Origin: Prevotellaceae bacterium
GTDB taxonomy: Bacteria > Bacteroidota > Bacteroidia > Bacteroidales > Bacteroidaceae
Reading direction: 5' to 3'
Assembly (NCBI GenBank): GCA_021204715.1
Contig: JAJPYW010000083.1
Coordinates: 1 to 11,246 of the forward strand
Length of the DNA stretch: 11,246 nt
Within the stretch, counting starts at the first letter, position 1; the number at the start of each line of letters is the position of its first letter. Positions 1 through 5,616 of the stretch are shown here, piece after piece. The notes beneath the pieces were generated by a model. That model was not told the DNA's origin. It did no database searches and saw nothing but the letters and a program-made list of their open reading frames with translations. Both the position numbers and the translations under genes were made by a program.

Positions 1-15
1 ATATATATAAGGTAT

Positions 16-51
16 AAGGGGCTGCATCCTGCGGAAGCGATGCAGCCCCTT
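16..51. terminator. Strong hairpin, probable terminator of a gene left of the window
   Basis: Positions 16-28 (AAGGGGCTGCATC) pair perfectly with 39-51, a 13-bp stem with a 10-nt loop. Alternating AT runs lie on both sides instead of a clean T-tract, so it may stop transcription on either strand. No gene in the window clearly uses it. The hairpin is seen directly; its role is inferred. Confidence 0.6.
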
Positions 52-536
52 CCTATATATATGCAAGCCGACATTCGAGAGCGTATGCGGAAAGGACATT
101 CAGGCATGAATCCGCCACCCAAAAACAAGCGCGCGAGCCCGAAATTCATACAAACACGCCCTTTCAGCCTTAAAACGCCCCGAAGGACGCATTATAGAGA
201 AAAAGCGACAGTACAACTATCGATATAGTGCCAAAAACTTCAACAAACAGACACCACATACCCCCATTTATATCCAACAATAATACTCGCAGAGCCAAAC
301 CCCCGAATCAAGCAAAAAACAGCAACCAACTCCAAGGAGTAATCAGTCAAAAAAGCCATATACAATAAGTAGCAGTAATATATAGTAAAATACAATAACA
401 CAAAGCCGTTTCAGCTCACAATAAACAAGACTTTCACCCTGCTTCACCAAGGTAAACTACCTTGTCACATCAAGAACAAAGTGACACAAAATACAGAACC
501 AATTGAACATTTTTCCTATTTTTAACTACTAAATAT
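52..536. other. AT-rich intergenic stretch without a credible gene
   Basis: No reading frame here has protein-like composition; the only short ORF starts inside the hairpin at 16-51. From about 220 on the DNA is much richer in A and T than the genes. It contains ACTCCAAGGAGTA at 329-341, a five-base inverted repeat around AA that recurs exactly at 950-962, and two adjacent dyads at 448-486 listed separately. Nothing else was recognised. Confidence 0.6.
448..486. promoter_or_regulatory. Two overlapping dyads, possible operator
   Basis: CAAGGTA (448-454) and TACCTTG (458-464) form a seven-base inverted repeat around three bases. TGTCAC (463-468) and GTGACA (481-486) form a second one around 12 bases. 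They lie about 50-90 bases ahead of the -33 element of the promoter at 537-566, where a regulator could bind. The repeats are seen; regulatory use is inference. Confidence 0.3.
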
Positions 537-566
537 TTTGTAGTGTGGCAACAAATCGTACCTTTG
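537..566 (+). promoter_or_regulatory. Bacteroidetes-type promoter for the HU-like gene leader
   Basis: TTTG at 537-540 is followed after 18 bases by TACCTTTG at 559-566, matching the Bacteroidetes primary sigma factor pattern (TTTG, about 19-20 bases, TAnnTTTG). Transcription would start near 572-575. The next sizeable gene on this strand begins at 1007, which implies a leader of about 430 nt. Confidence 0.65.
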
Positions 567-571
567 TGCAC

Positions 572-679
572 ATGAAACAGCAACCTATAACCTTCTATGA
601 GGCCGGCCGGAGAAGCTCAGCTATCCGGTCCGGTTTCTTTTTTCCATATTCACACAAACATCAGTATATATCACATTAA
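572..679 (+). CDS. Possible 35-residue leader peptide
   Basis: An ATG at 572, practically at the predicted transcription start, opens a 35-codon frame ending with TAA at 677-679. The peptide starts MKQQPITFYEAGRR. Its frame runs straight through the intrinsic terminator at 601-643, so if it is translated the ribosome would collide with or melt the terminator stem. It has no obvious run of a single regulatory codon. The extreme closeness of the start to the promoter argues for either leaderless translation or no translation at all. It could equally be the non-coding 5' part of a short terminated RNA. Confidence 0.25.
   Translation: MKQQPITFYEAGRRSSAIRSGFFFPYSHKHQYISH
601..643 (+). terminator. 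Intrinsic terminator or attenuator in the leader
   Basis: CCGGCCGGA (603-611) pairs with 624-633 with one bulged T, extended inside by AGC/GCT (614-616 with 620-622). It is followed by TTTCTTTTTT (634-643). It sits only about 30 nt after the predicted transcript start at about 573. It would therefore yield an RNA of roughly 70 nt unless read through, and read-through would be needed to express the HU-like gene at 1007 from this promoter. Confidence 0.65.
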
Positions 680-700
680 CTAATACCCGATATGTTCACC

Positions 701-842
701 CCTCCTACAAGAAGCGCCCACGGCGTATACCCTTTCGGCAACCCTTGCCTGCACGGGCCGCACCCCCGCCGGCAAGGAGGCTCCGGCCGCAAGAAGACGG
801 CCCCGGCCACAGGAAGAGCGCGTCCGTGGCGCCCGTAGGAGG
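701..842 (+). ncRNA. GC-rich foldable leader element, candidate structured RNA
   Basis: A closing stem can form between CCTCCTAC (701-708) and GTAGGAGG (835-842). It continues as 714-718 with 828-832 and 720-723 with 824-827, about 17 pairs broken by one internal loop and one bulge. Inside are two further hairpins: CCTTGCC (743-749) with GGCAAGG (771-777), enclosing CGGG/CCCG, and GGCCG (785-789) with CGGCC (798-802). The result is a branched, three-way-junction-like fold. It is far richer in G and C than its flanks and has no reliable reading frame. I do not recognise it as a known riboswitch or RNA family. A mobile-element remnant or chance folding of GC-rich DNA remain possible. Confidence 0.4.
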
Positions 843-927
843 CACAACCGAGAAACAACACCATAACACGAAACACACAAACAACTTTATATAACAGCAA
901 TTATGATACCGGAAATTCACCAAACAA

Positions 928-967
928 CGAGCGCAAGAAGCTGCCTGCCACTCCAAGGAGTAGCTCG
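928..967 (+). other. Hairpin with ACTCCAAGGAGTA motif before the HU-like gene
   Basis: CGAGC (928-932) pairs with GCTCG (963-967), enclosing ACTCC/GGAGT (950-954 with 957-961). The inner 13-base motif at 950-962 is identical to one at 329-341. It lies about 40 bases ahead of the HU-like start codon, so in the transcript it could affect ribosome access. That role is inference. Confidence 0.3.
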
Positions 968-1006
968 ACACGACCCATTTATTCACCTAATTAAAACTAC
1001 TAACCT

Positions 1007-1567
1007 ATGTCGGTGAAATATAAGCTGATAAGAAGGAAGGATCCCCGACTGCCGGACTCAACCGAGAAGTGGTATGCCACTCCCATTACCGGTTCCCCGC
1101 AAAGCATCCGTACCATGTCTAAACTCTCAACGCTGAACACCACCCTCTCCCCCATGGAGTTGGAAACGGCCATCAACCTCTTCGGCGAGTATGCCGTGCA
1201 GCAACTCAGGGCCGGCAACTCCGTGCGCGTGGGCGGGCTTGGCACGTTGCGCGTCATCTTCAAAAGCGATGGCGTGGAAAACATCGACGACTTCAAGGCC
1301 AACGCAATGATCAAGAATGTGCGGGTGCTCTTCTCCTCGTCGCATTCGTTCCGCGAGGTGGCGTTGAAAAACCTAAGCTTCACCAACGGCGGTGTGCTCG
1401 AAGAGGGCGTGAACTACGCCTCGCTCTCGGCCTACCGGCATGCCAAAGGCCTCGCCGGAGGCAAGACGGAAGAAGACACGCCCGAGCAGGAGGAAACCCC
1501 TGAGACCGGCGGAAGCGACTGGGGCACGCATACGGGCAGTACCAATACAGACAATCCCTCCGCCTGA
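1007..1567 (+). CDS. HU-related histone-like DNA-binding protein
   Basis: This 186-residue protein matches the Bacteroidales HU-related family (putative histone-like DNA-binding protein, TIGR01201 type). Family members are thought to bend or coat DNA in the nucleoid. Residues about 1-125 form the HU-like fold: an N-terminal extension (MSVKYKLIRRKDPRLPDS), a helical part with LSPMELETAINLFGEYAVQQL (seen at 48-68), then the glycine-rich turn VRVGGLGTLRV at 73-83 that in HU leads to the DNA-contacting arms. Residues 152-186 are a low-complexity tail rich in Glu, Thr and Gly, probably disordered. The ATG at 1007 is preceded by the A-rich AT sequence typical of Bacteroidetes starts rather than a Shine-Dalgarno. 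The gene stands alone after an unusually long leader. Relatives often sit beside BT4734/VirE-type genes and amidase genes; here such a gene lies about 7.5 kb away. No specific function can be assigned. Confidence 0.85.
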   Translation: MSVKYKLIRRKDPRLPDSTEKWYATPITGSPQSIRTMSKLSTLNTTLSPMELETAINLFGEYAVQQLRAGNSVRVGGLGTLRVIFKSDGVENIDDFKANAMIKNVRVLFSSSHSFREVALKNLSFTNGGVLEEGVNYASLSAYRHAKGLAGGKTEEDTPEQEETPETGGSDWGTHTGSTNTDNPSA

Positions 1568-1831
1568 GACACACCGCACCAAGCGGCTGCCCGCTGAAAG
1601 TCCTTGACGGTTCATTGCCTTGCGTTTGTCCTCCGTCACGGCACCGGGACACCCCTTCTTGCGCGAAGGCCGGTGTCCCGGATTCAGCCGCCACCGTTTG
1701 GCAGTCTCCAAAAGGAGTGTCTATGCAAAAGATTCGCCCGGCGGCCGTCAAAAACGCCTGCCGGAGGACTGTCTGCAGATACGCCATCAGGCTGTTGGTG
1801 GGAAAGATTAACCCTAAAAGGGGCGGATGGC
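1568..1831 (+). other. Intergenic stretch with a long hairpin after the HU-like gene
   Basis: The main feature is a hairpin at 1644-1681. CCGGGACACC (1644-1653) pairs with GGTGTCCCGG (1672-1681), and CCTTC/GAAGG stack inside (1654-1658 with 1665-1669), giving 15 pairs with one two-base bulge. There is no T-tract, so it may end or stabilise the transcript rather than act as a classical terminator. A smaller AGCGG/CCGCT hairpin is at 1582-1595. A short frame from ATG 1723, preceded by AAAGGAG, was considered and rejected. Confidence 0.5.
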
Positions 1832-1863
1832 TTTGGCAAAGCAGCGGAAGTTTCCTATCTTTG
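1832..1863 (+). promoter_or_regulatory. Bacteroidetes-type promoter of the GH53 pseudogene
   Basis: TTTG at 1832-1835, a 20-base spacer and TATCTTTG at 1856-1863 match the primary sigma factor consensus fully. The transcript would begin near 1870, just before the recognisable galactanase remnant, so the promoter seems to have outlived the gene. Confidence 0.65.
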
Positions 1864-1885
1864 TCCTTGCGAAAGCAGTGTGTAA

Positions 1886-2345
1886 CAAGTTGCCACTGGC
1901 GATGCTTCCCTTGACTTCGCCCTTGGCGCCGACATCAGCTGGGTGACGGAGATGGAGGCCGGCGGTGACAAGTTCTACAACGCCCGGGGCGAAGAGACCG
2001 ATTGCTTCGCGTTGATGAAGCAGTTGGGCCTTACGGCCATACGTTTGCGCGTGTGGGTGAACCCCGAGGCACACGGCAACTGGTGCGACAAGGAGGACCT
2101 TTTGGCAAAGGCACGCCGGGCGGCAGACCTTGGCATGGATGTCATGGTAAACTTCCACTACAGCGACTGGTGGGCCGATCCGGGCACAGTTGGCCCGCAT
2201 CATCCGCGAGAGCCTGGAACTGACAGACGGACATTGCAAGGGAGTGTTCTATTGGGAGCCCGAGTGCAAGCCCGGGCAATACCGCTTGGGTGCCTTTGAC
2301 GCCGACGGCCGGCCCACCGTGATCATGGACGCTTTTAAAGAGTGA
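1886..2345 (+). pseudogene. Remnant of a GH53 endo-beta-1,4-galactanase
   Basis: The family cleaves beta-1,4-galactan side chains of pectin outside the cell. In one frame the remnant reads DFALGADISWVTEME (from about 1913), then LGLTAIRLRVWVNPEAHG and MVNFHYSDWWADPG, which is the N-terminal third of a GH53 barrel. After about 2185 the homology jumps to another frame: CKGVFYWEPECKPG and LGAFDADGRPTVIMDAFKE, the family C-terminus, stop at 2343-2345. The middle of the barrel with both catalytic glutamates is missing. By comparison with family lengths near 350 residues, about 200 are gone, and the join shifts the frame. The start is lost too: a TAA at 1883-1885 precedes it in frame, no signal peptide is present, and the first in-frame ATG (1952) is inside the fold. 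It cannot be active. The neighbouring GH2 gene suggests a former galactan utilisation locus. Confidence 0.85.
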
Positions 2346-2390
2346 GGTCAATGGCTGCAAGTGCGGCAAGGTTTATGCCTCTTGATACCC

Positions 2391-2667
2391 GATGAATCTT
2401 TGCCTGTGAAACACAAAAAGGACCTATGACAAGAAGAATGTATCATGAGCAAAGATAAAATGTATCATGGGCAAAGATTTATAGGTATCATGTACAAAGA
2501 TCCGTATGTATCATAAACAAAGATCTGTATGTTTCATGAGCAAAGATTTGTATGTATCATACGCAAAGACAGACATGTATCATGCATATAAAGTTGTATG
2601 TATCAAAAGTATAAAGCCGCATGTATCAAACACATGAAGCCGCATGTATCACAGGCAAAGAAACGGT
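2391..2667. repeat. Degenerate 23-bp tandem repeat array with an inverted unit at one end
   Basis: Ten direct copies start at 2439, 2461, 2484, 2507, 2530, 2553, 2576, 2599, 2622 and 2645. All are 23 bases except the first, which is 22. The units begin TGTATCAT (variants TGTTTCAT, TGTATCAA) and carry CAAAGAT near base 12-18; the units at 2576-2644 have diverged there. A further unit lies inverted at 2391-2413. The inverted unit and the last direct unit share TGTnTCACAGGCAAAGA, so the array ends resemble imperfect terminal inverted repeats. The period is not a multiple of three and the units contain stops, so it is not coding. It fills the gap between the GH53 remnant and the GH2 gene. No target-site duplication was found. 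Confidence 0.9.
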
Positions 2668-2710
2668 AAGTGACGGCTTACAGATTGGTAACACATTAAA
2701 ACGATTGTAT

Positions 2711-5188
2711 ATGAAGGAAAAGAGATTACTATTGGTTGGTATGGCTTGCGCCTTGCTGTCGCTTCAGGCCGCGGCGCAACGCTCGGAGTTCACCTTGGAA
2801 CGGGGCTGGCGTTTCACCAAGGGCGATGTGCCCGGGGCGTCGGCGGCCGTGTTCGACGACAGTGGCTGGCAGCAAGTCACCGTGCCCCACGACTGGGCGA
2901 TATACGGCCCCTTCGACCGCAGCAACGACTTGCAGCAAGTGGCTGTGGAGCAGAACTATGAAAGCGAGGCCTCGACCAAGACGGGGCGCACGGGGGGCCT
3001 GCCCTACGTGGGTGTGGGCTGGTACCGCACCTCGTTCAGCGTGCCGCAAGGAAAGGTGGTGACGCTGCTCTTCGACGGGGCCATGAGCGAGGCGCGCGTC
3101 TATGTGAACGGGCAGGAGGCTTGCTTCTGGCCCTACGGCTACAACTCGTTCTTCGTGGACGTCACCTCGTTGGTGAACGGGGATGGATCGCCCAACACGT
3201 TGGCTGTCAGGCTCGAGAACTTGCCGGAATCGTCGCGCTGGTATCCCGGGGCAGGGCTTTATAGAAACGTGCACGTCGTCTTGACCGAGCAGGTGCACGT
3301 GCCTGTGTGGGGCACGCAAATCACCACGCCGCACGTGGATGCCTCTTACGCCTCGGTGAAGCTGCGCATGGCCATCGAGGGTGCCGGCGACAAACCGGTG
3401 TTGGTGCACACCGACATTCTCTCGCCCGAAGGAACGGTGGTGGCCGTGAAGGAGAACCGCCGGCGGTTGAACCACGGCGATCCTTTCGAGCAGAACTTCA
3501 CCGTGGAGCAACCTGCGTTGTGGTCGCCCGAGCATCCGGCGCTCTACCGGGCTGTTTCCAAGATATATGTGGACGATGCCTTGGTGGACAGCTGCGCCAC
3601 GCGCTTTGGCATACGCAGCATCGAATTGGTGGCCGACAAGGGCTTCTTCTTGAACGGGGAGCCGCGCAAGTTCCAAGGTGTCTGCAACCACCACGACTTG
3701 GGGCCGCTCGGGGCGGCGGTAAACCGTTCGGCCTTGAAACGTCAGCTTTTGATTCTTAAAGATATGGGGTGCGACGCCGTGCGCACTTCGCACAACATGC
3801 CCGCGCCCGAATTGGTGGAGCTGTGCGATGAACTTGGCATGATGTTGATGGTGGAGCCGTTCGACGAGTGGGACATCGCCAAGTGTGCCAACGGCTACCA
3901 CCGGTATTTCACCGAGTGGGCCGGGCGCGACATGGTGAACATGCTGCGCCACTACCGCAACAACCCCTCCGTGGTGTTGTGGAGCATAGGCAATGAAGTG
4001 CCTTCCCAGTGCAGCGGCGTGGGCTACAAGGTGGCTGCCTTCTTGCAGGACATCTGCCACCGGGAGGACCCCACACGTCCGGTTACGTGCGGCATGGACC
4101 GTGTCTCTTGCGTGCTCGACAACGGCTTCGCGGCGCTCATGGACCTGCCGGGCTTCAACTACCGCACCTCACGCTATGAAGAGGGTTACGAGCGGTTGCC
4201 GCAGAACGTGCTCTTGGGCTCGGAAACAGCTTCGACGGTGAGCTCGCGCGGGGTGTACAAGTTCCCTGCCGTGCCGCGCAAACAGGTGATGTATGACGAC
4301 CACCAGAGTTCGGGGTACGACGTGGAGGCGTGCGAGTGGTCTAACGTGCCCGACGAGGACTTTGCCTTGGCCGACGACTTCCCGTGGACGGTGGGGCAAT
4401 TCGTGTGGACGGGCTTCGATTACTTGGGCGAGCCTACGCCGTATGATACGGACGCCTGGCCCAGCCACAGCTCGCTATTCGGCATCGTCGACTTGGCTGG
4501 TCTGCCCAAGGACCGTTACTACCTGTACCGCAGCTTGTGGAACAAGCGCGAGGCCACGCTGCACGTATTGCCGCACTGGACGTGGCCGGGACGTGAAGGA
4601 CAGAACACGCCGGTGTTTGTCTACACAAGTTACCCCTCGGCCGAGCTCTTTGTCAACGGCAAGAGTTACGGCCGTCAAGAGAAGCTCTCGCCCGAAGATG
4701 CCAAGGTAGCCGTTGCCGCCGACTCGTTGGCACTGCTGCGCCGCTACCGGTTGATGTGGATGGAAGTGCCTTACGAGCCGGGCGAGTTGAAAGTGGTGGC
4801 GTATGATGCCCAGGGCAAGGCAGTGGCGCAAGAGGTGGTACACACGGCGGGCAAGCCGCACCATTTGGAGGTGGTGGCCGACCGCAACACCTTGGAGGCC
4901 GACGGCAAGGACTTGGCTTTCTTGAATGTGCGCATGGTGGATAAAGACGGGAACTTGTGCCCGGCCGACAACCGCATGGTGCGCTTCCGTGTGAAAGGCG
5001 CGGGCAGCTACCGGGCGGCCGCCAACGGCGATGCCACAAGCCTCGACTTGTTCCACCTGCCCCGGATGCCGCTCTTCGCGGGGCAACTCACGGCTATCGT
5101 GCAAAGCGGCGACGAGGCGGGAGAGTTGGTGTTCGAGGCTTCCGCTCCGGGCGTGAAGCCGGTGCGGATGGTGCTGACAGTTAAGTGA
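2711..5188 (+). CDS. Secreted GH2 beta-galactosidase-type glycoside hydrolase
   Basis: This 825-residue enzyme is an exported retaining glycoside hydrolase of family 2. Residues 1-23 are a signal peptide: a Lys/Arg start, hydrophobic LLLVGMACALLSL, then AAAQ before the likely cleavage. The sugar-binding jelly-roll follows (about 26-195; HDWAIYGPFD at 60-69, RWYPGAGLYRNVHV at 176-189), then an immunoglobulin-like domain (about 197-300) and the TIM barrel (about 301-615). The expected acid/base is E429 in WSIGNEV and the nucleophile E505 in LLGSETAS. The C-terminus holds a DUF4982-like domain (about 632-705, SAELFVNG) and a GH2 C-terminal beta domain (about 717-823). Both catalytic glutamates are present and it looks intact. 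The ATG at 2711 is chosen because it starts the signal peptide; an in-frame start at 2621 lies inside the repeat array. Beta-galactosidase is the best guess and fits the GH53 neighbour, but other GH2 specificities cannot be excluded. Confidence 0.9.
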   Translation: MKEKRLLLVGMACALLSLQAAAQRSEFTLERGWRFTKGDVPGASAAVFDDSGWQQVTVPHDWAIYGPFDRSNDLQQVAVEQNYESEASTKTGRTGGLPYVGVGWYRTSFSVPQGKVVTLLFDGAMSEARVYVNGQEACFWPYGYNSFFVDVTSLVNGDGSPNTLAVRLENLPESSRWYPGAGLYRNVHVVLTEQVHVPVWGTQITTPHVDASYASVKLRMAIEGAGDKPVLVHTDILSPEGTVVAVKENRRRLNHGDPFEQNFTVEQPALWSPEHPALYRAVSKIYVDDALVDSCATRFGIRSIELVADKGFFLNGEPRKFQGVCNHHDLGPLGAAVNRSALKRQLLILKDMGCDAVRTSHNMPAPELVELCDELGMMLMVEPFDEWDIAKCANGYHRYFTEWAGRDMVNMLRHYRNNPSVVLWSIGNEVPSQCSGVGYKVAAFLQDICHREDPTRPVTCGMDRVSCVLDNGFAALMDLPGFNYRTSRYEEGYERLPQNVLLGSETASTVSSRGVYKFPAVPRKQVMYDDHQSSGYDVEACEWSNVPDEDFALADDFPWTVGQFVWTGFDYLGEPTPYDTDAWPSHSSLFGIVDLAGLPKDRYYLYRSLWNKREATLHVLPHWTWPGREGQNTPVFVYTSYPSAELFVNGKSYGRQEKLSPEDAKVAVAADSLALLRRYRLMWMEVPYEPGELKVVAYDAQGKAVAQEVVHTAGKPHHLEVVADRNTLEADGKDLAFLNVRMVDKDGNLCPADNRMVRFRVKGAGSYRAAANGDATSLDLFHLPRMPLFAGQLTAIVQSGDEAGELVFEASAPGVKPVRMVLTVK

Positions 5189-5379
5189 AACAGACGATTG
5201 CTTGATAGAGGACATGGCAGCGGCACTGCGGACAGTTGCCGGTCGCATCCGCAGGCAGTTCCGTCATGGGCAACACCATAGTCCCCGCCATGCGCTTCGA
5301 ATGAGCGGCAGCATCATCTTTATGCCCTTTCTTGCAACGACATTTTGTAAGGAGTAATACAAAAAGAGAGGTCGACGTG
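5189..5379. other. Intergenic stretch between the GH2 gene and the glyQS promoter
   Basis: No gene is visible. CTGCGGA (5226-5232) can pair with TCCGCAG (5248-5254) across a 15-base loop, but no T-tract follows, so a terminator for the GH2 gene is not evident. The sequence AAGGAGTAAT at 5349-5358 also occurs at 334-343, which may be chance. Confidence 0.4.
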
Positions 5380-5408
5380 CTGATTTACGGGAGAAATGTC
5401 TATCTTTG
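5380..5408 (+). promoter_or_regulatory. Promoter of glyQS
   Basis: TATCTTTG at 5401-5408 is a full match to the Bacteroidetes -7 element. The -33 element is weak (CTG at 5380-5382, 18 bases upstream). Transcription would begin near 5415, leaving a leader of about 200 nt before the glyQS start. Confidence 0.55.
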
Positions 5409-5419
5409 CGGCGTTTTTA

Positions 5420-5449
5420 CACCGGTTGTTTCCGGGAAGTTCCCCGGTG
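5420..5449 (+). promoter_or_regulatory. Hairpin at the start of the glyQS leader
   Basis: CACCGG (5420-5425) pairs with CCGGTG (5444-5449), and the enclosed GGGAA/TTCCC is nearly palindromic and can form a rival fold. It lies at the very 5' end of the predicted transcript. It might protect the end or take part in regulation. It lacks T-box hallmarks and no T-tract follows. Confidence 0.3.
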
Positions 5450-5451
5450 AA

Positions 5452-5562
5452 GTGTCAAAGAGAATGTAGGTGCTCAAAGAAGACACAATTGTAGTTTCAA
5501 AGAACACGCAAGCGCTGTTTCATAAATGACGCGGGCGCCGTTCCAAGAAACAAGTGGCAAAG
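5452..5562 (+). repeat. Second 23-bp-period degenerate repeat, in the glyQS leader
   Basis: Units start at 5471, 5494, 5517 and 5540, exactly 23 bases apart, with a shorter related unit at 5452-5470. Aligned starts are TGCTCAAAG, GTTTCAAAG, GTTTCATAA and GTTCCAAGA. Period and core (GTTTCA followed by an A-rich stretch) resemble the array at 2391-2667, although the later bases of the units do not align well. It lies entirely inside the predicted untranslated leader of glyQS. Confidence 0.6.
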
Positions 5563-5616
5563 GATAGCCGGCAACCGGTTTGAAAGGACAAGACTTTAAT
5601 TATTAGTTTGAACAAT

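Noticed and set aside
40..228. 62-residue plus-strand frame at the window start
   Set aside because: It begins inside the stem of the hairpin at 16-51 and has no recognisable features.
676..986. Three overlapping minus-strand frames of 66-93 residues in the HU-like leader
   Set aside because: Cys, Gly and Arg-rich translations of a GC-rich foldable segment, without domain features or a promoter.
1723..1914. 63-codon frame starting after AAAGGAG, downstream of the HU-like gene
   Set aside because: It overlaps the GH53 promoter and the start of the remnant, its second half has low-quality composition, and Bacteroidetes rarely rely on Shine-Dalgarno sites. A short protein ending earlier is not supported.
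2391..2667. CRISPR array
   Set aside because: The units are contiguous with no unique spacers, are degenerate, and no cas gene is nearby.
2729..4060. Long 443-residue open frame on the minus strand inside the GH2 gene
   Set aside because: Its composition is dominated by His, Arg, Val and Ala, typical of the reverse of GC-rich coding DNA, while the plus frame carries all GH2 motifs.
4475..5248. 257-residue minus-strand frame over the 3' end of the GH2 gene
   Set aside because: Shadow of the GH2 gene: no recognisable domain, His/Arg-rich composition.
5409..5616. T-box riboswitch for glyQS
   Set aside because: No T-box consensus, specifier loop or terminator/antiterminator pair was seen, and T-boxes are not typical of Bacteroidales.
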